The notes: a model not told the origin generated them from the letters alone. 57,295 nt of DNA from Duganella alba (GCF_009674495.1 NZ_WKJN01000036.1:1-57295), one strand, 5' to 3'. Positions 29,436-38,647 are shown, counted from the stretch's first letter. Translations and numbers: made by a program.

Positions 29436-32066
29436 ATGGATCAATTCGCAAAAGAAACAATCCCTATTTCACTCGAAGAAGAGATGCGCAAGAGCTACCT
29501 CGATTACGCCATGAGCGTGATCGTCGGCCGCGCCTTGCCGGATGTGCGTGACGGCCTCAAGCCTGTGCACCGCCGGGTCTTGTACTCGATGCACGAATCG
29601 AATTACGTCTGGAACCGCGCTTACGTCAAGTGCGCGCGCGTGGTCGGCGACACCATGGGTAAGTACCACCCGCACGGTGACGCCTCGATCTACGACACGC
29701 TGGTGCGCATGGCGCAGGACTTCTCGCTGCGCTACATGCTGGTCGACGGCCAGGGCAACTTCGGCTCGGTCGACGGCGACGGCGCGGCGGCCATGCGTTA
29801 CACCGAGTGCCGCCTCGACAAGATTTCCAGCGAACTGCTGGCCGACATCGACAAGGACACGGTCGACTTCCAGCCCAACTACGACGGCAAGGAAAAAGAA
29901 CCGACGGTTCTGCCGACCCGCATCCCCAACCTGCTGATCAACGGCTCGTCCGGTATCGCGGTGGGCATGGCGACCAATATTCCGCCGCACAATCTGCATG
30001 AAGTGATCGCCGGCGCGCTGCACGTGCTGAACAATCCCGACTGCTCGATCGACGAATTGATCGAACTGATCCCGGCGCCGGACTTCCCGACCGGCGGCAC
30101 CATCTACGGCGTCTCCGGCGTGCGCGACGGCTACCGCACCGGCCGCGGCCGCGTGGTGATGCGCGCCAAGACCCACTACGAAGAGTACGGCAAGGACGGC
30201 GGCCGCACGGCCATCATCGTTGACGAGCTGCCGTACCAGGTCAACAAGAAATCGCTGCTGGAACGCATCGCCGAAAACGTCCGCGACAAGAAGCTCGACG
30301 GCATCTCCGACATCCGCGACGAGTCCGACAAGTCGGGCATGCGCGTGGTGATCGAGCTGAAACGCGGCGAAGTGCCGGAAGTGGTGCTGAACAACCTGTA
30401 CAAGCAGACCCAGCTGCAAGACACCTTCGGCATGAACATGGTGGCGCTGGTCGACGGCCAGCCCAAGCTGCTGAACCTGAAGGAAATGCTGTCGTGCTTC
30501 CTGTCGCACCGCCGCGAAGTGGTCACGCGCCGCACCGTGTTCGAGCTGCGCAAGGCGCGCGAGCGCGGCCACGTGCTGGAAGGCCTGGCCGTGGCGCTGG
30601 CCAACATCGATGAATTCATCGCCCTGATCAAGGCGGCGCCGACGCCGCCGGTGGCGAAAGCGGCCCTGATGGACCGTTCGTGGGATTCGTCGCTGGTGCG
30701 CGAGATGCTGGCCCGGACCAGCGAAGGCAGCACCATCGGCGGCATCGAGGCGTTCCGTCCCGAGCACCTGCCGAAGCACTACGGCATCCAGGCCGACGGC
30801 ATGTACCGCCTGTCGGACGACCAGGCGCAAGAGATTCTGCAGATGCGCCTGCAACGCCTGACCGGCCTGGAACAGGACAAGATCGTCAATGAGTACAAGG
30901 ACGTGATGGCGGAAATCGCCGACCTGCTGGACATCCTGGCCACGCCGTCGCGCGTGACCACCATCATCACCGAGGAAATGACCTCGGTGGTGACCGAGTT
31001 CGGCGACCCGGCCAAGGATCCGCGCCGTTCCAACATCGAACACAACGCCAGCGACCTGAACACCGAAGACCTGATCACGCCGCAGGACATGGTGGTGACC
31101 CTGTCGCACACCGGTTACATGAAGGCGCAGCCGATTTCCGAGTACCGCGCGCAGAAACGCGGCGGTCGCGGCAAGCAGGCCATGGCGACCAAGGATGAGG
31201 ACTGGATCGACCAGCTGTTCATCGCCAACACGCACGATTACATCCTGTGCTTCTCCAACCGCGGCCGCCTGTACTGGCTGAAGGTGTGGGAAGTGCCGCA
31301 AGGCTCGCGCAACTCGCGCGGCAAGCCGATCGTCAACATGTTCCCATTGGCGGACAACGAGAAGATCACGGTCATCCTGCCGCTGTCGGGCGAAAACCGC
31401 ACCTTCCCGGAAGACCACTACGTCTTCATGTCGACCAGCCTGGGCACCGTGAAGAAAACGCCGCTGAAGGACTTCAGCAATCCACGCAAGGCCGGCATCA
31501 TCGCGGTCGACCTGGACGAGGGCGATTTCCTGATCGGCGCCGCGCTGACCGACGGCGAACACGACGTGATGTTGTTCTCCGACGCCGGCAAGGCGGTGCG
31601 CTTCGACGAGAACGACGTGCGTCCGATGGGCCGCAACGCCCGCGGCGTGCGCGGCATGAACCTCGACGAAGGCCAGCGCGTCATCGCGCTGCTGGTGGCC
31701 GAGAACGAGCAGCAGTCGGTGCTGACCGCGACCGAGAACGGCTTCGGCAAGCGCACGCCGATCACCGAGTACACCCGTCACGGCCGTGGCACCAAGGGCA
31801 TGATCGCGATCCAGACTTCCGAGCGTAACGGCCGCGTGGTGGCCGCGACGCTGGTCGACTCGACCGACGAGATCATGCTGATCACCACCGGCGGTGTGCT
31901 GATCCGCACCCGCGTGTCGGAGATCCGCGAGATGGGCCGCGCGACCCAGGGCGTGACCCTGATCGCGGTGGAGGACGGCACCAAGCTGTCCGGCCTGCAG
32001 CGCGTGGTGGAGACGGACATTGACGAAGTCGAACTGGAACCGGGCCCGGATTCAGTCGCCGAGTAA
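29436..32066 (+). CDS. gyrA: DNA gyrase subunit A
   Basis: An 876-residue GyrA (E. coli 875). It carries the winged-helix and tower domains with the catalytic Tyr in AAAMRYTECRL, the GVRGMNLDEGQRV-type beta-pinwheel blades and the GyrA box region QKRGGRGK in the C-terminal domain. Together with GyrB it introduces negative supercoils. The quinolone-resistance region reads HPHGDASIYDTLV, so position 83 (E. coli numbering, which matches exactly here) is Ala, position 84 Ser and position 87 Asp. The ATG at 29436 is followed by the conserved MDQFAKETIPISLEEEMRKSYLDYAMSVIVGRALPDVRDGL. It opens the conserved gyrA-serC-pheA-hisC-tyrA-aroA-cmk-rpsA region and is followed by an intrinsic terminator. 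Confidence 0.98.
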   Translation: MDQFAKETIPISLEEEMRKSYLDYAMSVIVGRALPDVRDGLKPVHRRVLYSMHESNYVWNRAYVKCARVVGDTMGKYHPHGDASIYDTLVRMAQDFSLRYMLVDGQGNFGSVDGDGAAAMRYTECRLDKISSELLADIDKDTVDFQPNYDGKEKEPTVLPTRIPNLLINGSSGIAVGMATNIPPHNLHEVIAGALHVLNNPDCSIDELIELIPAPDFPTGGTIYGVSGVRDGYRTGRGRVVMRAKTHYEEYGKDGGRTAIIVDELPYQVNKKSLLERIAENVRDKKLDGISDIRDESDKSGMRVVIELKRGEVPEVVLNNLYKQTQLQDTFGMNMVALVDGQPKLLNLKEMLSCFLSHRREVVTRRTVFELRKARERGHVLEGLAVALANIDEFIALIKAAPTPPVAKAALMDRSWDSSLVREMLARTSEGSTIGGIEAFRPEHLPKHYGIQADGMYRLSDDQAQEILQMRLQRLTGLEQDKIVNEYKDVMAEIADLLDILATPSRVTTIITEEMTSVVTEFGDPAKDPRRSNIEHNASDLNTEDLITPQDMVVTLSHTGYMKAQPISEYRAQKRGGRGKQAMATKDEDWIDQLFIANTHDYILCFSNRGRLYWLKVWEVPQGSRNSRGKPIVNMFPLADNEKITVILPLSGENRTFPEDHYVFMSTSLGTVKKTPLKDFSNPRKAGIIAVDLDEGDFLIGAALTDGEHDVMLFSDAGKAVRFDENDVRPMGRNARGVRGMNLDEGQRVIALLVAENEQQSVLTATENGFGKRTPITEYTRHGRGTKGMIAIQTSERNGRVVAATLVDSTDEIMLITTGGVLIRTRVSEIREMGRATQGVTLIAVEDGTKLSGLQRVVETDIDEVELEPGPDSVAE

Positions 32067-32087
32067 CGTTCAACGCCGTTGAGCCAG

Positions 32088-32137
32088 CGGGGCCAAGACT
32101 ATTGCGCGCCAATAGAACTGGCCCCGTTTTTATTTTT
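32088..32137 (+). terminator. Intrinsic terminator of gyrA with an inner hairpin
   Basis: CGGGGCCA / TGGCCCCG (32088-32095, 32119-32126) encloses a small ATTG-CAAT stem and is followed by TTTTTATTTTT. It separates gyrA from serC, which starts 12 bases beyond. Confidence 0.8.
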
Positions 32138-32148
32138 AAAGGAACGTA

Positions 32149-33234
32149 ATGACTCACATCTACAATTTTTCCGCCGGCCCCGCCGTACTGCCGAAGGAAG
32201 TGCTGACGCAGGCTGCCGCCGAAATGCTGGACTGGCACGGCAGCGGCATGTCGGTGATGGAGATGAGCCACCGCGGACCGGAGTTTATGTCGATTTACAA
32301 GGCGGCCGAGCGCGATCTGCGCGAGCTGCTGGCAGTACCGGACAATTACAAGATTTTGTTCATGCAGGGAGGCGGCCTGTCGCAGAACGCCCTCGTGCCG
32401 TTGAACCTGCTGGGCCACAAGCCCGCCGGCGCAACCATCGATTTCATCTACACCGGTTCATGGTCGGCCAAATCCATCAAGGAAGCCGGCAAATACGCCA
32501 ACGTGAACATCGCCGCCTCGTCGACCACCTCGGTGCCGCCGCAGAGCGAGTGGCGGCTGACGCCCGGCGCGGCCTACCTGCACATGTGCACCAACGAGAC
32601 CATCGACGGCGTCGAATACGACTTCGACGGCGGCGTGCCGGCAGCGCGGCAGGACGTGCTGTTTGTCGCCGACATGTCCTCGCACATCCTGTCGCGCGTG
32701 ATCGACGTCTCGAAGTACGGCGTGATCTTCGCCGGCGCGCAGAAGAACATCGGCCCGGCCGGCGTCACCATCGTCATCATCCGCGACGACCTGCTGGGCC
32801 AGGCGCTGCCGGCCTGTCCGTCGGCGTTCGACTTCAAGCTGGTGGCCGACAACGAATCGATGTACAACACGCCGCCCACCTACGGCATCTACATCGCCGG
32901 CCTGGTGTTCCAGTGGCTCAAGGCGCAGGGCGGCGTGGCCGAGATGGAGCGCCGCGCCAAGGCCAAGGCCGCGCTGCTGTACGCCGCGCTGGACCTCGAC
33001 GATTTTTACCAGAACCGCGTGGCGCCCGCCAACCGCTCGCGCATGAACGTGCCCTTCTACCTGAAGGACGAAAGCAGGAACGAAGCATTCCTGGCCGGCG
33101 CCAAGGCGCGCGGCCTGCTGCAACTGAAGGGCCACAAGTCCGTCGGCGGTATGCGCGCATCGATCTACAACGCGATGCCGATTGAAGGTGTACAAGCGCT
33201 GGTCGACTATTTGAACGAATTCGCCGGCCGATGA
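32149..33234 (+). CDS. serC: Phosphoserine aminotransferase
   Basis: A 361-residue PLP enzyme (E. coli SerC 362). Signatures are IYNFSAGPAVLPKEVLTQAAAEMLDWHGSGMSVMEMSHRGPEF at the start, MQGGGLSQNALVPLNLL and the PLP lysine in GVIFAGAQKNIGPAGVTIVI. It transfers an amino group to phosphohydroxypyruvate for serine synthesis and also serves pyridoxine synthesis. An AAGGA site precedes the ATG. The serC-pheA-hisC-tyrA order is typical of beta- and gammaproteobacteria; a GGGGTC palindrome splits it from pheA. Confidence 0.97.
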   Translation: MTHIYNFSAGPAVLPKEVLTQAAAEMLDWHGSGMSVMEMSHRGPEFMSIYKAAERDLRELLAVPDNYKILFMQGGGLSQNALVPLNLLGHKPAGATIDFIYTGSWSAKSIKEAGKYANVNIAASSTTSVPPQSEWRLTPGAAYLHMCTNETIDGVEYDFDGGVPAARQDVLFVADMSSHILSRVIDVSKYGVIFAGAQKNIGPAGVTIVIIRDDLLGQALPACPSAFDFKLVADNESMYNTPPTYGIYIAGLVFQWLKAQGGVAEMERRAKAKAALLYAALDLDDFYQNRVAPANRSRMNVPFYLKDESRNEAFLAGAKARGLLQLKGHKSVGGMRASIYNAMPIEGVQALVDYLNEFAGR

Positions 33235-33263
33235 TTGAGCCGCGGCGCCAACCCCGGACGGCA

Positions 33264-33293
33264 GGGGTCTGACCCCGTACGGGGTCAGACCCC
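33264..33293. repeat. Perfect 30-bp palindrome built from two GGGGTC-type units
   Basis: GGGGTCTGACCCC, GTAC, GGGGTCAGACCCC form one exact 30-base palindrome between serC and pheA. Each half is also nearly self-complementary. It shares its core with 1723-1734 and the arms at 36482-36567. Confidence 0.85.
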
Positions 33294-33357
33294 CGGTCGC
33301 CGCAGTGCGGGTTGAACTGTGCCGCTGACGATAGCTGAAGACTTTTTTACGCTGACT

Positions 33358-34431
33358 ATGACTGATAAACTTACCCCTTTGCGCATTCAGATCGATGCGA
33401 TCGACGCGCAAATCCTCGACCTGCTGAACCAGCGCGCCAAAGTGGCGCAGGAAGTGGGCCATGTGAAAGCGGAAACCGGCGCGCCGGTGTTCCGTCCCGA
33501 GCGCGAGGCGCAGGTGCTGCGCGGCGTGGCCGAGCGCAATCCCGGCCCGATGGGCAACGCCGAGCTGCAAACCATCTGGCGCGAGATCATGTCCGCCTGC
33601 CGCGCGCTGGAAAAGCGCGTCACCGTGGCCTTCCTCGGCCCGGCCGGCACCTACAGCGAACAGGCGGTGTACGAACAGTTCGGCACCGCCGTCGACGTGC
33701 TGGCCTGCTCGTCGATCGACGAAGTGTTCCGCGCCACCGAAGCCGGCACCGCCGAATTCGGCGTGGTGCCGGTCGAGAACTCGACCGAAGGCGCCATCGG
33801 CCGCACGCTGGACCTGCTGCTGCACACGCCGCTGACCATCAGCGGCGAGGTGTCGCTGGCCGTGCGTCACAGCCTGCTGACCGGCAGCGGCAATATGGAC
33901 GGCATCACCGCCATCTGCGCCCATGCGCAGGCGCTGGCGCAGTGCCAGATCTGGTTGAACAACAACTATCCTGAGATCGAGCGCATCGCCGTCTCGTCCA
34001 ACGCCGAGGCGGCGCGCATGGCGCGCGACGACCATGGCATCGCCGCGATTGCCGGCGAGCGCGCCGGCGTGCGCTACAGCCTGGGCACGGTCAAGGCCAA
34101 CATCCAGGACGATCCGCACAACCGCACGCGCTTCGCCGTCATCGGCCAGCTGCAGGCCGGCCCGTCGGGCGAAGACCGCACCTCGCTGGCGCTGGCGGCG
34201 CCGCACAAGGCCGGCTCGATCTACCGCCTGCTTGGATCGCTGGCGCAGCACGGTGTGTCGATGACGCGCTTCGAATCGCGTCCTGCGCGCACCGGCACCT
34301 GGGAATATTATTTCTACGTCGACGTTGAAGGCCACGTGCAGAATCCAGCGGTGGCCAAGGCGCTCGATGAGCTGCGCAGCAACGCCGCATTCTTCAAGGT
34401 GCTGGGTTCCTACCCGGTGAGCCTGACCTGA
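33358..34431 (+). CDS. pheA: Bifunctional chorismate mutase / prephenate dehydratase
   Basis: A 357-residue P-protein: AroQ-type chorismate mutase helices (LTPLRIQIDAIDAQILDLLNQRAKVAQEVGHVKAETGAPVFRPEREAQVL), prephenate dehydratase (VAFLGPAGTYSEQAVYEQFG, VPVENSTEGAIGRTLDLLL) and a C-terminal ACT domain (LALAAPHKAGSIYRLLGSLAQHGVSMTRFESRPARTGTWEYYFYVDVEG) for feedback by phenylalanine. It channels chorismate to phenylpyruvate. The ATG at 33358 opens the usual MTDKL-type start; an in-frame GTG at 33319 is less likely. No ribosome site is strong, and none of the leader-peptide-like runs of Phe codons was seen. Confidence 0.96.
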   Translation: MTDKLTPLRIQIDAIDAQILDLLNQRAKVAQEVGHVKAETGAPVFRPEREAQVLRGVAERNPGPMGNAELQTIWREIMSACRALEKRVTVAFLGPAGTYSEQAVYEQFGTAVDVLACSSIDEVFRATEAGTAEFGVVPVENSTEGAIGRTLDLLLHTPLTISGEVSLAVRHSLLTGSGNMDGITAICAHAQALAQCQIWLNNNYPEIERIAVSSNAEAARMARDDHGIAAIAGERAGVRYSLGTVKANIQDDPHNRTRFAVIGQLQAGPSGEDRTSLALAAPHKAGSIYRLLGSLAQHGVSMTRFESRPARTGTWEYYFYVDVEGHVQNPAVAKALDELRSNAAFFKVLGSYPVSLT

Positions 34432-34450
34432 TAATAAAGAGAGACAAGAC

Positions 34451-35560
34451 ATGACCAAGAACTACGGGCCGGAATACGTCCGCGCCATCGCCCCTTACCA
34501 GGCCGGCAAACCGATCGCCGAAGTCGCACGCGAATTCGGCCTGGATGAAGCCAACATCGTCAAACTGGCGTCGAACGAAAATCCGTTCGGCGTGCCGGCA
34601 TCGGCGCAGCAGGCCATGGCCGCCGCCGTGGCGGAACTGGGCCGTTACCCGGACGCCAACGGCTTCGACCTGAAAGGCGCGCTGTCCAGGCGCTACGACG
34701 TGCCGGCCGACTGGATCACGCTGGGCAATGGCTCCAACGACATCCTGGAAATCGCCGCCCACGCGTTTGTCGAGCGCGGCCAGTCCATCGTCTATTCGCA
34801 GTACTCGTTCGCCGTCTACGCGCTGGCGACGCAAGGCGTGGGCGCGCAGCACATCGTGGTGCCGGCCAAGGCCCATGGCCACGATTTGCCGGCGATGCTG
34901 GCGGCGATCCGCGACGACACGCGCCTGGTGTTCATCGCCAATCCGAACAACCCGACCGGCACGTTTATTCCGGCGGCCGAGATCCAGGCCTTCCTGGACA
35001 AGGTGCCGGCGCACGTCGTGGTGGTGCTGGACGAGGCGTACAACGAATTCCTGGCGGCCGAACACCAGTTCGAATCGGCCGAGTGGGTGAAGAAGTATCC
35101 CAACCTGCTGGTGTCGCGCACCTTCTCCAAGGCCTATGGCCTGGCGGGCCTGCGCGTGGGCTTCGCGATTGCGCAACCGGCGCTGACCGATCTGATGAAC
35201 CGCATCCGCCAGCCGTTCAACGTGAACTCGCTGGCGCAGGCGGCGGCCATCGCGGCCCTCAACGACAAAGCCTTCCTGGAGCAGGGCGCGGCCAACAACG
35301 CCGCCGGCTACCAGCAGTTTGTCGAGGCGTTCGAGAAGCTGGGCCTGGAGTACGTGCCGTCGTTCGGCAACTTCGTGCTGGTGAAAGTCGGCAGCGATGC
35401 CGGCGCCGGCGCGCGCGTGAATTTGTCGTTGCTGAAGCAGGGCGTGATCGTGCGCCCGGTCGGCAACTATGGCCTGCCTGAATGGCTGCGCATTTCCATC
35501 GGCCTGCCGCAGGAAAACGCCGTCTTCATCGCGGCGCTGTCGAAAGCATTGGCGGAGTAA
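34451..35560 (+). CDS. hisC: Histidinol-phosphate/aromatic aminotransferase (HisC2-like)
   Basis: A 369-residue class I/II aminotransferase: IVKLASNENPFGVPASAQQAMAAAVAELGRYPDANGFDLK and the PLP lysine in LVSRTFSKAYGLAGLRVGF, with NPNNPTGTFIP before it. Length and motifs fit HisC, but its place between pheA and tyrA suggests it mainly acts as an aromatic aminotransferase for phenylalanine and tyrosine synthesis, as in Pseudomonas hisC2 loci. Its stop codon touches the tyrA start codon directly (35558-35563), so the two are tightly coupled. Confidence 0.92.
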   Translation: MTKNYGPEYVRAIAPYQAGKPIAEVAREFGLDEANIVKLASNENPFGVPASAQQAMAAAVAELGRYPDANGFDLKGALSRRYDVPADWITLGNGSNDILEIAAHAFVERGQSIVYSQYSFAVYALATQGVGAQHIVVPAKAHGHDLPAMLAAIRDDTRLVFIANPNNPTGTFIPAAEIQAFLDKVPAHVVVVLDEAYNEFLAAEHQFESAEWVKKYPNLLVSRTFSKAYGLAGLRVGFAIAQPALTDLMNRIRQPFNVNSLAQAAAIAALNDKAFLEQGAANNAAGYQQFVEAFEKLGLEYVPSFGNFVLVKVGSDAGAGARVNLSLLKQGVIVRPVGNYGLPEWLRISIGLPQENAVFIAALSKALAE

Positions 35561-36478
35561 ATGCTGAACAAAGTCGTTATTTTTGGCGTAGGCCTGATCG
35601 GCGGCTCGTTTGCGCGGGCGTTGAAGAAGGCTGGCGCGGTGCGGAGCATCGTCGGCGTGGGCCGTTCCGCCGCGTCGATGGCGCGTGCGCTGGAGCTGGG
35701 CATCATCGACGCCATCGGCGTGGCCGGCGAACCGGCTTCTTTGGCCGAAGCGCTGCGCGGCGCCGACCTGGTGCTGCTGGCGGCGCCGGTGGCGCAGACC
35801 GAGGCGATCCTGGCGGCGATCGCGCCGCACCTGGACGCCGGCACCGTGGTCACCGACGCCGGCAGCACCAAGTCGGACGTGGTCGCGGCCGCGCGCCGCG
35901 CGCTGGGCGGCAAGGTGGCGCAATTCGTGCCGGGCCATCCGATCGCGGGACGCGAAACCAACGGGCCGGATGCGGCGATCGACCACCTGTACATCGGCAA
36001 GAAGGTGGTGATCACCGCGCTGGCCGAGAACAGCGAGGCCGATGTCGAACGCGTGGCGGCCGCATGGCGTGCCTGCGGCGCCATCATCCACCGCCTGACG
36101 CCGCAGGAGCACGACAAGGTGTTTGCGGCGGTCAGCCATCTGCCGCATTTGCTGGCCTATGCGCTGGTGGACGACATCGCCCGCAAGCCGCACGCGGACC
36201 TGCTGTTCCAGTATGCGGCCAGCGGCTTCCGCGATTTCACGCGGATCGCCGGCTCGTCGCCGGAAATGTGGCGCGACATCAGCCTGGCCAACCAGCCGGC
36301 GCTGTTGGCCGAGCTGGACGCGTACATGGCACAATTGACGCAGCTGCGCGCGCACCTGGCGGCCGGCGACGGCGCGGCGCTGGAAAGCGTCTACAGCAAC
36401 GCCCAGCACGCCCGTCACCAATGGATCACCGCGATCGAAACGGCCGAAGCGCCGGCGTCGCAGGATAAAGCAGATTAA
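35561..36478 (+). CDS. tyrA: Prephenate dehydrogenase
   Basis: A 305-residue Rossmann-fold dehydrogenase: KVVIFGVGLIGGSFARALKKAG at the start (GxGLIGGS nucleotide motif), VTDAGSTKSDV and FVPGHPIAGRETNGPDAA, in which the His is the catalytic group, then AVSHLPHLLAYALVDDIA. It oxidatively decarboxylates prephenate to hydroxyphenylpyruvate. There is no fused ACT or chorismate mutase domain. It follows hisC with no gap and is separated from aroA by a large inverted repeat. Confidence 0.95.
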   Translation: MLNKVVIFGVGLIGGSFARALKKAGAVRSIVGVGRSAASMARALELGIIDAIGVAGEPASLAEALRGADLVLLAAPVAQTEAILAAIAPHLDAGTVVTDAGSTKSDVVAAARRALGGKVAQFVPGHPIAGRETNGPDAAIDHLYIGKKVVITALAENSEADVERVAAAWRACGAIIHRLTPQEHDKVFAAVSHLPHLLAYALVDDIARKPHADLLFQYAASGFRDFTRIAGSSPEMWRDISLANQPALLAELDAYMAQLTQLRAHLAAGDGAALESVYSNAQHARHQWITAIETAEAPASQDKAD

Positions 36479-36481
36479 ATC

Positions 36482-36567
36482 CGGGGTCAGGTCCCTCATT
36501 TCTACACGGCCTCGGCCGTAGCGGCTGTTACGGTAGGGCTCGTGTAGAAATGAGGGACCTGACCCCG
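36482..36567. repeat. 27-bp perfect inverted repeat between tyrA and aroA
   Basis: Arms at 36482-36508 and 36541-36567 are exact reverse complements (starting CGGGGTCAGGTCCCTC and ending with GACCTGACCCCG) around a 32-nt loop, which itself contains a CCG-TAG-CGG pairing. It would fold into a very stable hairpin in the tyrA-aroA transcript and shares the GGGGTC core with the repeats at 1723 and 33264. Confidence 0.9.
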
Positions 36568-36591
36568 AAGTTGCGAAGTTGAAGGAATAAA

Positions 36592-37905
36592 ATGACTCAC
36601 GAATATCTCGACCTGCAAACGGTCCCCCACGTGCAGGGCGTTGTGCGCCTGCCTGGCTCGAAATCGATTTCCAACCGCATCCTGCTGCTGGCGGCGCTGT
36701 CGCAAGGGCAGGTGGCGATAGTCGATCTGCTGGCGTCGGACGACACCGCCGTTATGCTGGCGGCGCTGCGCTCGCTCGGCGTGCAGTGGACCGAGGAGAA
36801 AACCGCCACCGGCACCATCCACCACGTCACCGGCGTGGCCGGCGTGCTGCCGAATAAATCGGCCGATCTGTTCATGGGCAACGCCGGCACCGCGATCCGT
36901 CCGCTGACCGCCGCCCTGGCCGTCATCGGCGGCGACTACACGCTGCACGGCGTGCCGCGCATGCACGAGCGCCCGATCGGCGATCTGGTCGACGCGCTCA
37001 ACGCCGCCGGCACCAATGTCGTATATACCGGCAATCCGGGCTTCCCGCCGCTGCACATCAAGCAGGGCAAGATCACCACCGAGCGCCTGTCGGTGCGCGG
37101 CGACGTGTCGAGCCAGTTCCTGACCGCGCTGCTGATGGTGGCGCCGCTGATGGCCAAAGAGCATGCGATCACCATCGACGTCGTCGGCGAACTGATCTCC
37201 AAGCCTTACATCGAGATCACGCTGAACCTGATCCGCCGCTTCGGCGTCAAGGTCGAGCAGAACGGCTGGGCGTCGTTCACCATCCAGCCCGGCCAGGTCT
37301 ACCAGTCGCCGGGCACCATCCACGTCGAGGGCGACGCCTCGTCGGCGTCCTACTTCCTGGCGGCCGGCGCGATTGCCGGCGGTCCGGTGCGGGTCGAGGG
37401 CGTGGGCAAGGACAGCATTCAGGGCGACGTGCGCTTCGCCGCCGCGCTGGAACAGATGGGCGTGCAGATCACCATGGGCGACAACTGGATCGAGGCGCGC
37501 GCCAACGGCCCGCTGAAAGCCATCGACGCCGACTTCAACCACATTCCCGACGCCGCCATGACCATCGCCATCGCCGCGCTGTACGCCGACGGCACCAGCA
37601 CGCTGCGCAACATCGCCAGCTGGCGCGTCAAGGAAACCGACCGCATCGCCGCCATGGCGACCGAGCTGCGCAAGGTCGGCGCCACGGTGGAGGAGGGGCC
37701 GGACTACATCAAGGTCACGCCGCCGGCCGCGCTCACGCCTGCTACCATTGATACCTACGATGACCACCGCATGGCGATGTGCTTCTCGCTGGCCTCGCTG
37801 GACGGCGCGCTGCGCAAGGGCGCGGCGGTGCGCATCAATGATCCGAAGTGCGTGAACAAGACCTTCCCTGACTACTTCACCGCCTTTGCCAAAATAGCAC
37901 AATAA
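36592..37905 (+). CDS. aroA: 3-phosphoshikimate 1-carboxyvinyltransferase (EPSP synthase)
   Basis: A 437-residue EPSP synthase of the short E. coli-like class. Landmarks are VRLPGSKSISNRILLLAALSQG, LFMGNAGTAIRPLTAAL (the glyphosate-site motif with GNAGTA), PRMHERPIGDLVDAL and DDHRMAMCFSLASL. It adds an enolpyruvyl group from PEP to shikimate-3-phosphate. The GNAGTA sequence is the sensitive type; the Pro after Arg is also conserved. A GAAGGA site precedes the ATG at 36592. The next gene, cmk, starts 5 bases later. Confidence 0.97.
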   Translation: MTHEYLDLQTVPHVQGVVRLPGSKSISNRILLLAALSQGQVAIVDLLASDDTAVMLAALRSLGVQWTEEKTATGTIHHVTGVAGVLPNKSADLFMGNAGTAIRPLTAALAVIGGDYTLHGVPRMHERPIGDLVDALNAAGTNVVYTGNPGFPPLHIKQGKITTERLSVRGDVSSQFLTALLMVAPLMAKEHAITIDVVGELISKPYIEITLNLIRRFGVKVEQNGWASFTIQPGQVYQSPGTIHVEGDASSASYFLAAGAIAGGPVRVEGVGKDSIQGDVRFAAALEQMGVQITMGDNWIEARANGPLKAIDADFNHIPDAAMTIAIAALYADGTSTLRNIASWRVKETDRIAAMATELRKVGATVEEGPDYIKVTPPAALTPATIDTYDDHRMAMCFSLASLDGALRKGAAVRINDPKCVNKTFPDYFTAFAKIAQ

Positions 37906-37910
37906 CCGAT

Positions 37911-38579
37911 ATGCCAACTTCCCAGATTCCAGTCATCACCATCGACGGCCCGACCGCTTCCGGCAAGGGCACGGTCGCGCACCGCGTCGCCGACAAGCTC
38001 GGCTTCCATTACCTGGATTCGGGCGCGCTGTACCGCCTGACCGCGCTGTCGGCGCTGCGCCGCGGCACCGACCTGGCCGACGAGCACGCGCTGGCCAAGC
38101 TGGCCGAGCACCTGCATTGCAGTTTCCAGGGCGGCGACATCATTCTGTCGCATGAAAACGTCAGCGACGCGATCCGTGCGGAAGAGGTCGGCAACACCGC
38201 CTCCAAGATCGCCACCTTCCCGGCGGTGCGCCATGCGCTGGTGGGGCTGCAGCTGGGCTTCCGCAAGGCGCCGGGGCTGGTGGCGGACGGCCGCGACATG
38301 GGTTCGGTGATCTTCCCGCACGCCCCGCTGAAGGTGTTTTTGACCGCTTCCGTGGCGGCCCGTGCGGGGCGCCGATATAAGCAATTGATAGACAAGGGTT
38401 TTTCTGCTAATATGGAAGACCTACTGATGGATTTGCAGGCGCGGGACGACCGGGATACGAACCGGGCCATCGCGCCGCTGGTCCCCGCAGAGGGGGCGCA
38501 TGTGCTCGATACCTCGGAAATGAATGCTGACGAAGCAGTCCGCCAGGTCTTGAAATGGTACGCCAGTATCACCAAGTAG
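37911..38579 (+). CDS. cmk: Cytidylate kinase
   Basis: A 222-residue (d)CMP kinase with a P-loop VITIDGPTASGKGTVAHRVADKLGFHYLDSGALYRL, the expected GRDMGSVIFPHAPLKVFLTASVAARAGRRYKQL core and QARDDRDTNRAIAPLVPAEGAHVLDTSEM. It phosphorylates CMP and dCMP. The order aroA-cmk-rpsA is the common one in proteobacteria, and the genes are probably expressed from a shared operon plus an internal promoter for rpsA. Confidence 0.97.
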   Translation: MPTSQIPVITIDGPTASGKGTVAHRVADKLGFHYLDSGALYRLTALSALRRGTDLADEHALAKLAEHLHCSFQGGDIILSHENVSDAIRAEEVGNTASKIATFPAVRHALVGLQLGFRKAPGLVADGRDMGSVIFPHAPLKVFLTASVAARAGRRYKQLIDKGFSANMEDLLMDLQARDDRDTNRAIAPLVPAEGAHVLDTSEMNADEAVRQVLKWYASITK

Positions 38580-38647
38580 CACCTTTTATCAACCTAACCC
38601 AGTTGAAGACGCATACCGCGAACCTTACTGGTAACCTGGAAGCAACA

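Noticed and set aside
29469..31781. 770-codon minus-strand frame across gyrA
   Set aside because: Shadow of gyrA produced by high third-position GC.
33294..33357. Phe leader-peptide attenuator before pheA
   Set aside because: No run of Phe codons or terminator/antiterminator pair seen, only the GGGGTC palindrome.
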